From Bacteroidia bacterium (GTDB lineage: Bacteria > Bacteroidota > Bacteroidia > Chitinophagales > UBA2359), in NCBI GenBank assembly GCA_030427245.1, contig JAUHXA010000021.1, positions 35,019-99,018 on the forward strand: 64,000 nucleotides of DNA, read 5' to 3'. A model generated the notes under the pieces. The model saw only the letters and a list, made by a program, of their open reading frames with translations. It was not told the DNA's origin and did no database searches. The number at the start of each line of letters is the position of its first letter. The stretch's first letter is position 1. Shown in pieces: positions 44,150-53,163 of this stretch. Made by a program: the position numbers and the translations under genes.

Positions 44150-44374
44150 ATGGCGCAAAAAATCAAAGAAGTCACTGTTCCCTTCGACTGCCCCTGCAAA
44201 CGTAAACTCAGCCTCTTCAAATGTTTTCAGGTCGTGGACAGAACACCTCCCGAAAATGTAGTCACGGAATGTCCTATGTGTGAACAAAAAATCAAACTCC
44301 ACTTAGAACATCAATTGGACACTACCGACACCCTTTTGCGGGAATTTAAAATCAAAAGCATCACGTTGGAGTAG
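44150..44374 (+). CDS. Small zinc-ribbon protein
   Basis: A 74-residue protein from the ATG at 44150 (MAQKIKEVTVPFDCPCKRKL); the open frame extends 36 codons further upstream but that part has no protein-like character. A zinc site is likely: CPC at the start and CPMC later, with a further Cys in FKCFQVVDRT. It may be a nucleic-acid or protein-binding ribbon. No named family is recognised. Confidence 0.65.
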   Translation: MAQKIKEVTVPFDCPCKRKLSLFKCFQVVDRTPPENVVTECPMCEQKIKLHLEHQLDTTDTLLREFKIKSITLE

Positions 44375-44448
44375 AGAGTAAGAAGAGAGAGGAGAGAATA
44401 CAGCACTCTCGCTTCCCTCTTCTCGTTTCTTGCTTCTTAGTAAAAAAG

Positions 44449-44529
44449 AAAAAATAACTCATCGACCAATATTCCCCTTTTGAAAGGGGATGGGGTATGT
44501 TAGCAAAAGAAAACGAGGAGTTATTTTTT
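44449..44529 (+). terminator. Compound hairpin upstream of the CHAT gene
   Basis: Outer arms 44449-44460 and 44518-44529 (AAAAAATAACTC and complement) enclose a second perfect stem at 44474-44480 / 44483-44489 (CCCCTTT, TG, AAAGGGG). The outer stem ends in a T-run. It could terminate transcription from the zinc-ribbon gene, and may regulate entry into the CHAT gene. Confidence 0.55.
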
Positions 44530-44578
44530 TACCCTTACTTACATCTTGCCTCCTACTTCCAAAACCAAAACATTGTCC

Positions 44579-47500
44579 ATGACCTCCAATAAAATACTTC
44601 AACTAAACCTCAACGAATCCCAAACCCAAAACCTACTCCAACTTCAACAACAACTCGGCGAAAAACTCGAACAAATCGGCAGTTTGCGCCCCGAAATGTT
44701 GAAGGATTTGACGGAGGAAATGAAAAAGGCATTGGAATCGCAAGCGGGTTTTGCCGACATTGCTGCCCAAGCCCGCAATCGCCAAACACGCTTGCACTTG
44801 ACGCACAACGCCCCAAACATCCTCAACCTTCCATGGCGATTGGCGACTCAACATTTGCCCCTCTTGTTCTTGACCAAAGGCAAAAATAGATCAACAGCAA
44901 ATTTGCCGATTTTGGAAGCGGATCATCCACCTTTGAAGATATTGGTGATGATTTCCTCGCCCGAAAATACGAGCTATGATATGCGACTGAATTATGAGGA
45001 GGAAGAAGACCAAATCATGCGGGCATTTGCGCCTTTGTTTGACATCGGACAGGTGCAAATAGACTTCACCGACGATGGTTCACTCGACAACTTGAAGGAA
45101 AAAATCGCTGCCAACCGCTACCACATCGTCCATTTTTCGGGGCATGGAATTTACCACAAAGACCAACAAAAAGGCTATTTGCTCTTAGAGGATTCGCTGA
45201 CGATGAATCAAGAACTGGTAGAAGCGGGAAAATTTGCGGAGGTGTTTCAGCAAGAACTCCAAAACATGCCTACTTTGGTGGTTTTGAGTTCGTGCCAAAC
45301 GGCAAAGGGCGGCACAGAAGAAGGCATGAAATCGGTGGCAGACGAATTGCTGTTGAAGGGATTGCCGGCGGTGATTTCCATGAGTGTGAGCGTGACGGAC
45401 TATTTCGCCACCTATTTTGCAAGTGCGTTATACCAGCACTTGGCGAAGAAAGAGCCTTTGTTTCAGGCATTTCAAAGAGCAATTGAAGCGACTCAACAAC
45501 AGGAAGCACAGTTGATTCCCAATCTTCCACCTTCTCAATGGATGATTCCTCAATTGTTTGTCTCCCAACACATCGAACAACCTGTGGACTTCTCCAAAGC
45601 CGACCAAAATCTGCGCTATTCGGCTTGGAAATTTGTCAGCGGCAAGGAAGGACTACAAAGCCAAAAACGAAGCAACTATCAATTTGTCGGGCGGCGGCGA
45701 GACCGAAAGCACATCTTCCAAAGTTGGGCAAAACAAAAGGCGATTTTGCTGAAAGGACAGGGCGGTGTCGGCAAAACGGCAATGGCAGAATACCTATTGC
45801 AGCGATTGGTGGCGCAAGATGCACGGATTCATGCTTTTATCTTCAATGAATACACCGCCAATCTGAGCAACATCATTGCCGAATTGGAGCGTTTTCTGAA
45901 AAGCCGAAAGCTGCGGAAAGTGGTTTTGAAACTCCGAAAAGAACACAAAGACAATGCCTACGAGCGTTTTGAAAACCTGTTTGCCGAAGTCGAAGAACTC
46001 TGTCAACCACTGTTTATTTTCGACAATTTGGAGTCTTTCCAAGCATCGCCTGGTGCGGCTTTCCGAGCGGAATATGCCGACAACCTAAGCAAAATCATAG
46101 ACTTCTGCTATACCGAAGAAATCCCATTGATTTTGACTTGTCGCTACTCCATAGCCGAATGTCCCAACATTCCGACCTTTGATTTGAACCAAGTGGCACG
46201 CAATGATTTTCTAAAAAAATCCCTGCAACTTTCCCTTCAATCGCTGCCCCGAAAAATTGCACAACAGGGTTTGGCGCACCTACTCGGTGAGCAAAAACTG
46301 ACCTTCCGAGAGGTCGTCACTTGGCTGCACGAAACCTTTGGCGGCAACTATCGGGCATTGGAGTTTTTCGATGAGGTGTTTGCCCAAAAAAAGCACAAAC
46401 TTCCACAAGCCCTTCAAACCCTCGCCGACTTCAAACAACAATACGCCACCGAAACCCTCGAAACCCGTCAGCGCATCAGCAAAAACCTATTGTTTGAGGA
46501 ATTGCTGAAACTCTTGGACGACAAGGAGAAAACGGCTTTGCGCCTCTTGTGTCGCTTCCGAATTCCCGTTTTGGTGACTGCCCTGCAAATGCAAAACTCC
46601 AATTTGGACTATGCTTCTATCTTGGACAATCTGCAAGAACTAACGCTTTTGGAACAGCATCAAAATGTGGAACAGCCTGTTTTGCAATTTTATTATGTGA
46701 CTCCTCTGGTGAAGGATTTGGTGAAAGGGGCTTTTGAGCGAGAGGGGGACATTGATTTTTCGGTGGAAATGGCGGGGAGGTATCATAAGTATGTTTTTGA
46801 TAATATTAAAGATTATGTAGCTGATTTAGAGGAAGCATTTAGCTTTTTTGTGGAGGCTAAGAATGGAGAAAGATTGAATGAGATTGGAAGAGTACTTTGT
46901 GAGTTTTACTATGCTACGGCTCAGTTTCGCTTAGTATGGAAAGTAGGTTTAGAAACTTATCAAATTAATGAAAATAAAACGAATTGGAATATTTTAAATA
47001 GAATAGGGCAAGTCCTTCAGATTGTAGGAGAAATAGAGAAATCACTTTTTTTTACAGAATTATCTCTTCAAAAAGCAACTTCAGACAAGAATTTGAAAAA
47101 CCAAGCAACTGCCTTGAATAATATTAGTCAGATACATTCGGCAAAAGGAGATTATAACAGAACACTCGAGTATCTCAAAAAATCCTTGGCTATTAGTGAG
47201 CGAACTGGATATAAAGAGTTAGAAGGAAGAACACTTAGCAATATTAGTTTACTCTATTCAACAAGAGGAGATTATGATACAGCATTAAACTACCTTGAAC
47301 AATCTTTAGCAGTTAGTCAGATAATTGGAGATAAGAAGGGGGAAGGAGTTATTTTAAATAATATTAGTCAAGTACATCATGCTAAAGGGGACTATAAATC
47401 TTCCTTAGAATATCTTAAAAATGCTCTAACTATCAGTCAACAAATCGACGATAAGCATACTGAAGTTAAAATTTTGACTAATATCAGTTCAATATATTCT

Positions 47501-48625
47501 GCATGGAGTGAGTATGATGTTGCTTTCCAATACCTTAAACAATCTTTAGCAGTTAATAAACAAATTGGCGATAAGCAAATAGAAGGAACAATTCTTAATA
47601 ATATTAGCTCAATTTTTCAAATACGTGGCGATTATGGAAGTTCCTTAAAATATTTTGAACAATCTCTATCCATAAGTCGAAAAATAGGAGACAAACAGAG
47701 TGAAGGAAGAACTTTGAATAATATTGGACAGCTATATTCAGCAAAAGGAGATTATGACACTGCCTTAAACTATCTAAGAAAATCTTTAGACATCAGTCAG
47801 CAAATTGGAGATAAAAAAGTAGAAACAAAAAATCTAAATAATATAAGCGAAATTTTCAAGATTCGTGGTGATTATGACTCTGCTTTACAATATCTCAAAC
47901 AAGCCTTACACCTTAGTCGGCAAATTGAAGATAAACAAGGAGAGAGTATTGTACTTGGAAATATTGGTAAAATTTATTTAGCAAAAGAAGATTATAAAAA
48001 AAGTTTAAATTATTTTGAACAGACCTTAACCATTCAAAAGAAAATTGGAGATAAAAAAGGTATATGTGTCACACTTGGAAATATAGGAAATCTTTATTCT
48101 AACAAAGGAAACAATAAAAAAACATTAGAATATTTTGAAAAATCTCTATTCATTTCTCAACAAATTGGAGATAAACAAATAGAAGGAACACTCTTGAATA
48201 ATATCAGTTTGATATTCAAAGCACGTGGAGATTATGATACTACATTAAAATATCTCAAAAAAGTATTAACTATCAGCAAGGAGTTAGGAAACAAAACTAT
48301 GATAGGAGGTACATTAAATAATATTAGTCGAATTTTTCAAGAACGTGGTGATTATGTAAATGCCCTACAATATCTTGAACAATCTTTAGCTATTATGAAG
48401 CAAATAAATGATGTAAATGGCTTAGCTATTACTTTAACCAATATGGGGGTTTTAAAATATGAACTAAGAGAGTACCAAGTGGCTTTTTTGATGTTATCTG
48501 AAGCTTTTGAAATTTTTAATGATATTGGTTCATCTAAACGTAAAAAACCTAAAAGCTATATAAAAATAATTACTGAAAAGGTAGGCGAGGAGAAGGTGAA
48601 AGAATGGTTAAAAGAGAGTTTTTAA
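44579..48625 (+). CDS. CHAT protease - STAND NTPase - TPR protein, putative immunity protein
   Basis: A 1348-residue protein from the ATG at 44579 (a TTG 33 bases upstream gives no family-like sequence). The CHAT (caspase-like) domain, about 115-330, has the catalytic pair in HIVHFSGHGIY (His189) and VVLSSCQTA (Cys239). An NB-ARC/NACHT-like NTPase follows, with Walker A GQGGVGKT (393-400) and Walker B PLFIFDNLES. The last 600 residues are about fourteen 40-residue TPR units, such as GDYDTALNYLEQSLAVSQII. In STAND immunity proteins the repeats sense a trigger, the NTPase oligomerises and the protease effector is activated; antiphage defence is inferred. The CHAT/NTPase half is markedly GC-richer than the TPR half, the change coming near 46770. 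CHAT proteases are known partners of some bacterial gasdermins. Confidence 0.88.
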   Translation: MTSNKILQLNLNESQTQNLLQLQQQLGEKLEQIGSLRPEMLKDLTEEMKKALESQAGFADIAAQARNRQTRLHLTHNAPNILNLPWRLATQHLPLLFLTKGKNRSTANLPILEADHPPLKILVMISSPENTSYDMRLNYEEEEDQIMRAFAPLFDIGQVQIDFTDDGSLDNLKEKIAANRYHIVHFSGHGIYHKDQQKGYLLLEDSLTMNQELVEAGKFAEVFQQELQNMPTLVVLSSCQTAKGGTEEGMKSVADELLLKGLPAVISMSVSVTDYFATYFASALYQHLAKKEPLFQAFQRAIEATQQQEAQLIPNLPPSQWMIPQLFVSQHIEQPVDFSKADQNLRYSAWKFVSGKEGLQSQKRSNYQFVGRRRDRKHIFQSWAKQKAILLKGQGGVGKTAMAEYLLQRLVAQDARIHAFIFNEYTANLSNIIAELERFLKSRKLRKVVLKLRKEHKDNAYERFENLFAEVEELCQPLFIFDNLESFQASPGAAFRAEYADNLSKIIDFCYTEEIPLILTCRYSIAECPNIPTFDLNQVARNDFLKKSLQLSLQSLPRKIAQQGLAHLLGEQKLTFREVVTWLHETFGGNYRALEFFDEVFAQKKHKLPQALQTLADFKQQYATETLETRQRISKNLLFEELLKLLDDKEKTALRLLCRFRIPVLVTALQMQNSNLDYASILDNLQELTLLEQHQNVEQPVLQFYYVTPLVKDLVKGAFEREGDIDFSVEMAGRYHKYVFDNIKDYVADLEEAFSFFVEAKNGERLNEIGRVLCEFYYATAQFRLVWKVGLETYQINENKTNWNILNRIGQVLQIVGEIEKSLFFTELSLQKATSDKNLKNQATALNNISQIHSAKGDYNRTLEYLKKSLAISERTGYKELEGRTLSNISLLYSTRGDYDTALNYLEQSLAVSQIIGDKKGEGVILNNISQVHHAKGDYKSSLEYLKNALTISQQIDDKHTEVKILTNISSIYSAWSEYDVAFQYLKQSLAVNKQIGDKQIEGTILNNISSIFQIRGDYGSSLKYFEQSLSISRKIGDKQSEGRTLNNIGQLYSAKGDYDTALNYLRKSLDISQQIGDKKVETKNLNNISEIFKIRGDYDSALQYLKQALHLSRQIEDKQGESIVLGNIGKIYLAKEDYKKSLNYFEQTLTIQKKIGDKKGICVTLGNIGNLYSNKGNNKKTLEYFEKSLFISQQIGDKQIEGTLLNNISLIFKARGDYDTTLKYLKKVLTISKELGNKTMIGGTLNNISRIFQERGDYVNALQYLEQSLAIMKQINDVNGLAITLTNMGVLKYELREYQVAFLMLSEAFEIFNDIGSSKRKKPKSYIKIITEKVGEEKVKEWLKESF

Positions 48626-48704
48626 GTATTAAGTAAAAGAAAATAATACTTTTACATGATGGAAAATCAAACAAATAGTATCCCTTTATGAAATATTAAT
48701 AATC

Positions 48705-49124
48705 ATGGATAATTTCTTAATTTCAAAAATAAATAGAAAGGTAATAAATGATGATTTAGATTGGATTTGTAAATTCAAAATAGAGGACTACATTGATAAT
48801 GCCCCATTAATTAAGAAATTATATGAGGAAAAACAATCGGCAATAGTTCTAAAACATAAATACGAAAATGATATAATAGATTTAAAAGAAGTAAATCATC
48901 AGTTAGAATTAAAAAATAAAAAATTAGAAATGGAGTTACACTCTATCAAATCTCAAAAGTTCCTGTGGTATTACATTCTTTCCCTAATCCCTCCTTTACT
49001 TATAGGAATTGGAGTAAATCTTATCACGTCTGAAGGATTAAGCAATCAAATAGGGTATGGATTAATTTTTATCGGAGTAGCAATAAAAATTATTGAATTT
49101 TTTCTTCCACCAAGAAAGATATGA
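48705..49124 (+). CDS. Small coiled-coil membrane protein in the CHAT/TPR island
   Basis: A 139-residue protein. Residues 1-40 are soluble, 45-82 a coiled coil (KYENDIIDLKEVNHQLELKN), and two membrane helices follow (about 85-105 and 115-135), ending in RKI. It overlaps the TPR gene by four bases (ATGA), indicating coupled translation. It is AT-rich, like the block around it. It might be a membrane effector or anchor working with the TPR sensors. No family recognised. Confidence 0.7.
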   Translation: MDNFLISKINRKVINDDLDWICKFKIEDYIDNAPLIKKLYEEKQSAIVLKHKYENDIIDLKEVNHQLELKNKKLEMELHSIKSQKFLWYYILSLIPPLLIGIGVNLITSEGLSNQIGYGLIFIGVAIKIIEFFLPPRKI

Positions 49125-50485
49125 GAACAATGAATAATTATATAGAAACCTTACAATCTAAATTAAAAAAAATAGGGCAAGATAGCAGCCTGCAAAAAGA
49201 ATATAATACTCTAATTGACATAGGGAAATCATACTATAATGATGATATAGAAAAAACTACTAATCTCTATGAAAAAATACTTAAAATATCTAAGGAAAAA
49301 TTTAATGATAAATTAAAGATTGAATTATTGAGTCTAATCTCAACTGTATCTATGAAAAATGGAGATTATAAAACCGCATTAAACTATCTTAAAGAGTCTT
49401 TAAATATAATTAGGCAAATTGGAGATAAACAAGGGGAAGGAACGATGCTAAATAATATGGCGACTACGGCTCATGCACAAGGGGATTATGAAACCGCCTT
49501 ACAATACCTCGAACAATCCTTAGTCATCAGGAAGCAAGTTGGAGATAAGCAAGGAGAAGGAACGACACTGAATAATATCAGTCAAATACATTCGGCACGA
49601 GGGGATTATGAAACCGCCTTACAATACCTCGAACAATCCTTAGCCATCAGTCAGCAAATTGGAGATAAACAAGCGGAAGGAACGACATTGAATAATATCA
49701 GTCAAATACATGATGCACGAGGGGATTATGAAACCGCCTTACAATACCTCGAACAATCCTTAGCCATCAGTCAGCAAATTGGAGATAAACAAGGGGAAGG
49801 AACGACACTGAATAATATCAGTCAAATACATGATGCACGAGGGGATTATGAAACCGCCTTACAATACCTCGAACAATCCTTAGCCATCAGTCAGCAAATT
49901 GGAGATAAACAAGCGGAAGGAACGACGCTGAATAATATGGCGACAACGGCTCATGCACGAGGGGATTATGAAACCGCCTTACAATACCTCGAACAATCCT
50001 TAGCCATCAGTCAGCAAATTGGAGATAAACAAGGGGAAGGAACGACACTGAATAATATCAGTCAAATTTTCAAGGCACGAGGGGATTATGAAACCGCCTT
50101 ACAATACCTCGAACAATCCTTAGCCATCAGTCAGCAAATTGGAGATAAACAAGGGGAAGGAACGACGCTGAATAATATCAGTCAAATACATTCGGCACGA
50201 GGGGATTATGAAACCGCCTTACAATACCTCGAACAATCCTTAGCCATCAGTCAGCAAATTGGAGATATAGATGGCGTTGCAGTGACTTTGACCAATATGG
50301 GGGCGATGTTATTTGAACAAGGACGGTATCAAAAAGCTTTTCTGATGTTGTTGCAGGCGTATCAGATTTTTAGGCAGATTGGTTCGCCGAATGTGGGAGT
50401 GCCTGAGAGTTATCTCGGGGCGATTATTGAGAAAGTGGGAGAGGCGAAGGTGCAGGAGTGGATGGGGGAGATGGAGCAGCCTTGA
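49121..50485 (+). CDS. TPR repeat protein built of near-identical units
   Basis: A 454-residue protein with a helical N-terminus of about 90 residues and then eight or more 40-residue TPR units (GDYETALQYLEQSLAISQQI, then GDKQGEGTTLNNISQIHSAR). Seven are almost identical at DNA level. The C-terminus (AVTLTNMGAMLFEQGRYQKA; EKVGEAKVQEWMGEME) is homologous to the end of the CHAT protein, so the two TPR proteins share a common origin. It lacks any catalytic domain and is probably a partner or decoy sensor of the CHAT protein, acting with the overlapping membrane protein. Confidence 0.85.
   Translation: MRTMNNYIETLQSKLKKIGQDSSLQKEYNTLIDIGKSYYNDDIEKTTNLYEKILKISKEKFNDKLKIELLSLISTVSMKNGDYKTALNYLKESLNIIRQIGDKQGEGTMLNNMATTAHAQGDYETALQYLEQSLVIRKQVGDKQGEGTTLNNISQIHSARGDYETALQYLEQSLAISQQIGDKQAEGTTLNNISQIHDARGDYETALQYLEQSLAISQQIGDKQGEGTTLNNISQIHDARGDYETALQYLEQSLAISQQIGDKQAEGTTLNNMATTAHARGDYETALQYLEQSLAISQQIGDKQGEGTTLNNISQIFKARGDYETALQYLEQSLAISQQIGDKQGEGTTLNNISQIHSARGDYETALQYLEQSLAISQQIGDIDGVAVTLTNMGAMLFEQGRYQKAFLMLLQAYQIFRQIGSPNVGVPESYLGAIIEKVGEAKVQEWMGEMEQP
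49481..50268 (+). repeat. 120-bp tandem repeats, about 6.5 copies
   Basis: Units begin at 49481, 49601, 49721, 49841, 49961, 50081 and 50201, each opening with GGGGATTATGAAACCGCCTT. They are nearly identical except at a small set of positions that alter the end of each TPR helix pair (SQIHSAR, SQIHDAR, ATTAHAR, SQIFKAR). Such identity implies recent expansion and a risk of copy-number change. Confidence 0.95.
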
Positions 50486-50488
50486 GCA

Positions 50489-50522
50489 TTTTGAACAGGA
50501 ACTGCTAGATTTGGAAGGAACT
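50489..50522 (+). repeat. Sequence shared with the end of the gasdermin gene
   Basis: Partner of the repeat at 1923-1955. The rest of the 337-base gap (50486-50822) holds a small TGTTCAAA/TTTGAACA hairpin at about 50608-50631, probably a terminator or leader structure, and no gene that I can support. Confidence 0.25.
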
Positions 50523-50822
50523 TTCACACTTGACGCGGTGGTTAGGTGAGTGAGGATTGTTGCTTCTGTGTTATACAAGCAAAGTTCTTTTTTATCTAGG
50601 AGTTCGTGTTCAAATAGTTGGTTTTGAACATGAAGGTTAATAAAAAAGAAGCTCGTATAGCGTGAAACATTCAATACCCAAGTAAAGTGTGCTTCCTTTA
50701 AATTAAGTGTTCCTGTTCAAGGCTAAACGAAACAAACAAAATTTGAGAAAATAAGCAACAAGATTCTTACAGAATGACACCTCAAAAAACACAGACCAAA
50801 CCAAAACCAAAAATCAAATATC

Positions 50823-51254
50823 ATGAACACCACACAAGCCAAACAACAAGCACTCCTACCCAACGAAGAAGACCAATATTGGCAGGATTATTTGCAGCAG
50901 CATCAAGCCAAAGAAGGAGAGCGATTGGAGGATGCGGCTAAGTTTTTGTCGGGGATGATTTCGATTTCGCTGACCATATTTTTGAAGTTGAACGGGAATC
51001 CTGCGGCTACTTTGATGGACGATTATTTGGCGATTGCAGTGGTCGTCTTGTGGTTGATTTCTTTGGTTGCCGCCTTTTTCGTCTTGTTTCCCTTCAAATA
51101 CCGACACCGAAAGGAATCTACCAAAGCCATTCAAGAGATGCACCACCGAATGGTGCGTAACAAACGTTGGAGTTTGGTGGTCAGTGCTTTGTGTTTCTTT
51201 TTGCCGCTGTTTTTGATGGGAGTTGGGTTTGGGGTGGAGGTTTTGAAGGGGTGA
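50823..51254 (+). CDS. Membrane protein downstream of the TPR gene
   Basis: A 143-residue protein with a soluble N-terminus of about 40 residues (PNEEDQYWQDYLQQHQAKEG) and three or so membrane spans (about 42-58, 66-90, 115-138), separated by a basic loop (KYRHRKESTKAIQEMHHRMV). It is GC-richer than the AT-rich TPR block. It is co-directional with the CHAT/TPR genes but 337 bases away. It could be the membrane component of the same island or independent. No family recognised. Confidence 0.7.
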   Translation: MNTTQAKQQALLPNEEDQYWQDYLQQHQAKEGERLEDAAKFLSGMISISLTIFLKLNGNPAATLMDDYLAIAVVVLWLISLVAAFFVLFPFKYRHRKESTKAIQEMHHRMVRNKRWSLVVSALCFFLPLFLMGVGFGVEVLKG

Positions 51255-51326
51255 TTGTTTTCGCCGTTCCGAATGTCGCCAAGTCCTTCGGACGTTGGCG
51301 AATTCTTCACTAAAAGGATGTATAGT

Positions 51327-51803
51327 CTAAGAATCAATATTTTTGATGATCTCGTCCATGTCAATATACTCGAAGTTGATAATTCTTCCTTCCAAATGTT
51401 CAAAGTCCCTGTCTGTACTGAGAAGTGTATAGCCTTTGTAAGCTGTTATTGCAGCAATCCAAATATCATTTTTCCCCATGTTTCTTGAAGAAAACCTTTT
51501 TGGTAGTTGAAGACTTTTGTGTCTGTTTCTACTATATGCTGAAATATCGACATATAGTTTTTTTACAAAAGTTGAAGAAATGGAAATAGACTCTATTCTT
51601 TTTAGGAATCTTGCTAATTTCTCTTTCTTGTATTTTTGCCACTTATTTTCATGTGCAAAAGCAGCAATTTCCGCTTCTGTTACCTCACAAATGAAGGCAT
51701 ATCCTTTCACTCCTTTTGTGAAATAGTTTTTCTCAACATGGTGCCAGATAATGGAGTCTCGGACATAATGAATCAAAATATTGGTATCTAAAACATATTT
51801 CAT
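51327..51803 (-). CDS. PIN-domain toxin-like ribonuclease (VapC-like)
   Basis: A 158-residue PIN domain. Acidic metal-binding residues are at Asp6 (MKYVLDTNILIHYVR), Glu43 or Glu45 (VTEAEIAAFA), Asp113 (GKNDIWIAAITA) and Asp131 (LLSTDRDFEHL). This is the standard PIN active site, which cuts RNA (often tRNA) in VapC toxins. It starts three bases after the stop of the preceding antitoxin-like gene, in the same direction, the usual type II layout. Confidence 0.88.
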   Translation of the reverse strand: MKYVLDTNILIHYVRDSIIWHHVEKNYFTKGVKGYAFICEVTEAEIAAFAHENKWQKYKKEKLARFLKRIESISISSTFVKKLYVDISAYSRNRHKSLQLPKRFSSRNMGKNDIWIAAITAYKGYTLLSTDRDFEHLEGRIINFEYIDMDEIIKNIDS

Positions 51804-51806
51804 ACA

Positions 51807-52133
51807 TCAATCCATTTCCTTGATTGCCCTGTAAAATTCTTCATCTGTCATTTCTGGTTCTTCCACCTCTATTTCATCCAACATTTCAAGCATTTCATAA
51901 TCCACCAAAGGCTTTTTAGAAACAATCTTATCATCCTCGTGATTAGATTCAGATATATTTTCACCATCCTCATATCTATACAATTCATCAATATCTATTT
52001 TCTTAGGAGCAGATAAATCTACTTGCAAATAATTGAAAAGTTGTATTTTTCTTTTTTTGGGTAGATTTTTAATCATATCAAATACTTGCCCAAAAGTTAG
52101 AGACATTTGTATGTTTTCCGAAGTAGCTTCCAT
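51807..52133 (-). CDS. Putative antitoxin of the PIN toxin
   Basis: A 108-residue acidic protein, started at the Met that opens MEATSENIQMSLTFGQVFDM rather than 24 codons upstream. The first part is helical (DMIKNLPKKRKIQLFNYLQV). The C-terminal part is very acidic and probably disordered, ending EEPEMTDEEFYRAIKEMD, the kind of tail that wraps a PIN toxin. It precedes the toxin by three bases. No DNA-binding fold is obvious, so autoregulation is uncertain. Confidence 0.75.
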   Translation of the reverse strand: MEATSENIQMSLTFGQVFDMIKNLPKKRKIQLFNYLQVDLSAPKKIDIDELYRYEDGENISESNHEDDKIVSKKPLVDYEMLEMLDEIEVEEPEMTDEEFYRAIKEMD

Positions 52134-52251
52134 AAATTTTATTTTAAACGAACTATCAAAACCTTGTGCTATTAAAAACAATGTTTTGAAAGTAAAAGTT
52201 CGCACTACTTATCAAAAGCACTAGCAATCTGATATCAAGTCACAAAGCCTG

Positions 52252-52267
52252 CTCCGAGAACTCGGAG
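52252..52267. other. Hairpin of the CCGAG/CTCGG type
   Basis: CTCCGAG and CTCGGAG with an AA loop, in the gap between the antitoxin gene and the end of the TIGR02206 gene. It resembles the stems at 13173 and 34146 and may be a terminator or a repeat relic. Confidence 0.4.
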
Positions 52268-52300
52268 ATACTTACAGTATGACAGTAAAAGAATGTCAAT

Positions 52301-53035
52301 TCAATCCATCTCCACCTTATTTCTTAATCTCCACAAATCCCTCACCCCAAACGGGGCATACATCACAAAAAACAAAAACAAAACTATTCCTTCCCCTGCA
52401 ATTACATACACGGGCCAAGGCCCCAAATAATCCAACAAAGAAGCCGTTGGAGGTTTGTGACAAACATAATTGTAATTGGCATCTAAGAGGTAATTCACCA
52501 CAAAAGACAAGGCAACATAGAATTGCAGTGCCAAAAAAGACTTACCCAGGCTGCGAAGAGTTGGACGCATCTGATAGACAATCGTAGCATATAAAATCAC
52601 AATGACCAATCCACAATGCACTATCCAAAAGGCTAAAAAGGTATAATTCGGAAAACCATTGACAAGGTGAGGAGTGAGAATCGCCTGTAAAGTGCCTGCT
52701 AAGATCCAAAAATACAGAATCTCATACATCAAGCGATTGAGACTGAACATAAAAACAGGCAGCATCAATGCCATAAAATGACATATTACAAAGGGCAAAT
52801 CTTCGGCAGGATTAAAAACGCCCAAAAACAAACGCAATAAGACCCAAGTGATTTCAGAAAATGCCACAAAAAGAGCCAAATTCAAGCCCAAACGATACTG
52901 CTGTTGGGCATTCATTTTCTTTACTGCATATCTTATAATCCCTACTCCCAAAACAATTGAGATGAGCAACACAACGATGTGCTGCGTACCCCACATTTGG
53001 AAGTCGGTATTGTCAATAAGAAAAGGTGAATTCAT
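52301..53035 (-). CDS. TIGR02206/YwaF-like membrane protein
   Basis: A 244-residue protein with about seven membrane spans. WGTQHIVVLLISIVLGVGII at the start and YLLDANYNYVCHKPPTASLL near the end are the family's fingerprints. This family is widespread but its function is not established. It lies alone on the minus strand, with a 128-base gap before the next gene. Confidence 0.88.
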   Translation of the reverse strand: MNSPFLIDNTDFQMWGTQHIVVLLISIVLGVGIIRYAVKKMNAQQQYRLGLNLALFVAFSEITWVLLRLFLGVFNPAEDLPFVICHFMALMLPVFMFSLNRLMYEILYFWILAGTLQAILTPHLVNGFPNYTFLAFWIVHCGLVIVILYATIVYQMRPTLRSLGKSFLALQFYVALSFVVNYLLDANYNYVCHKPPTASLLDYLGPWPVYVIAGEGIVLFLFFVMYAPFGVRDLWRLRNKVEMD

Positions 53036-53163
53036 GGTTTAGTAAAGGTAATCAAAGTAGAAGTAGGAGGCAAGAAATAAGAGGTAAGAAGTAAGGTGTC
53101 AATTCACTGACTAATCAAATAATTACATCTTGCTTCTTTAACCCTACTTCTTGCTTCTAAGAT

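Noticed and set aside
49481..50268. Regular repeats that could be mistaken for a CRISPR array
   Set aside because: Units are contiguous 120-bp coding repeats in a TPR gene, without distinct spacers.
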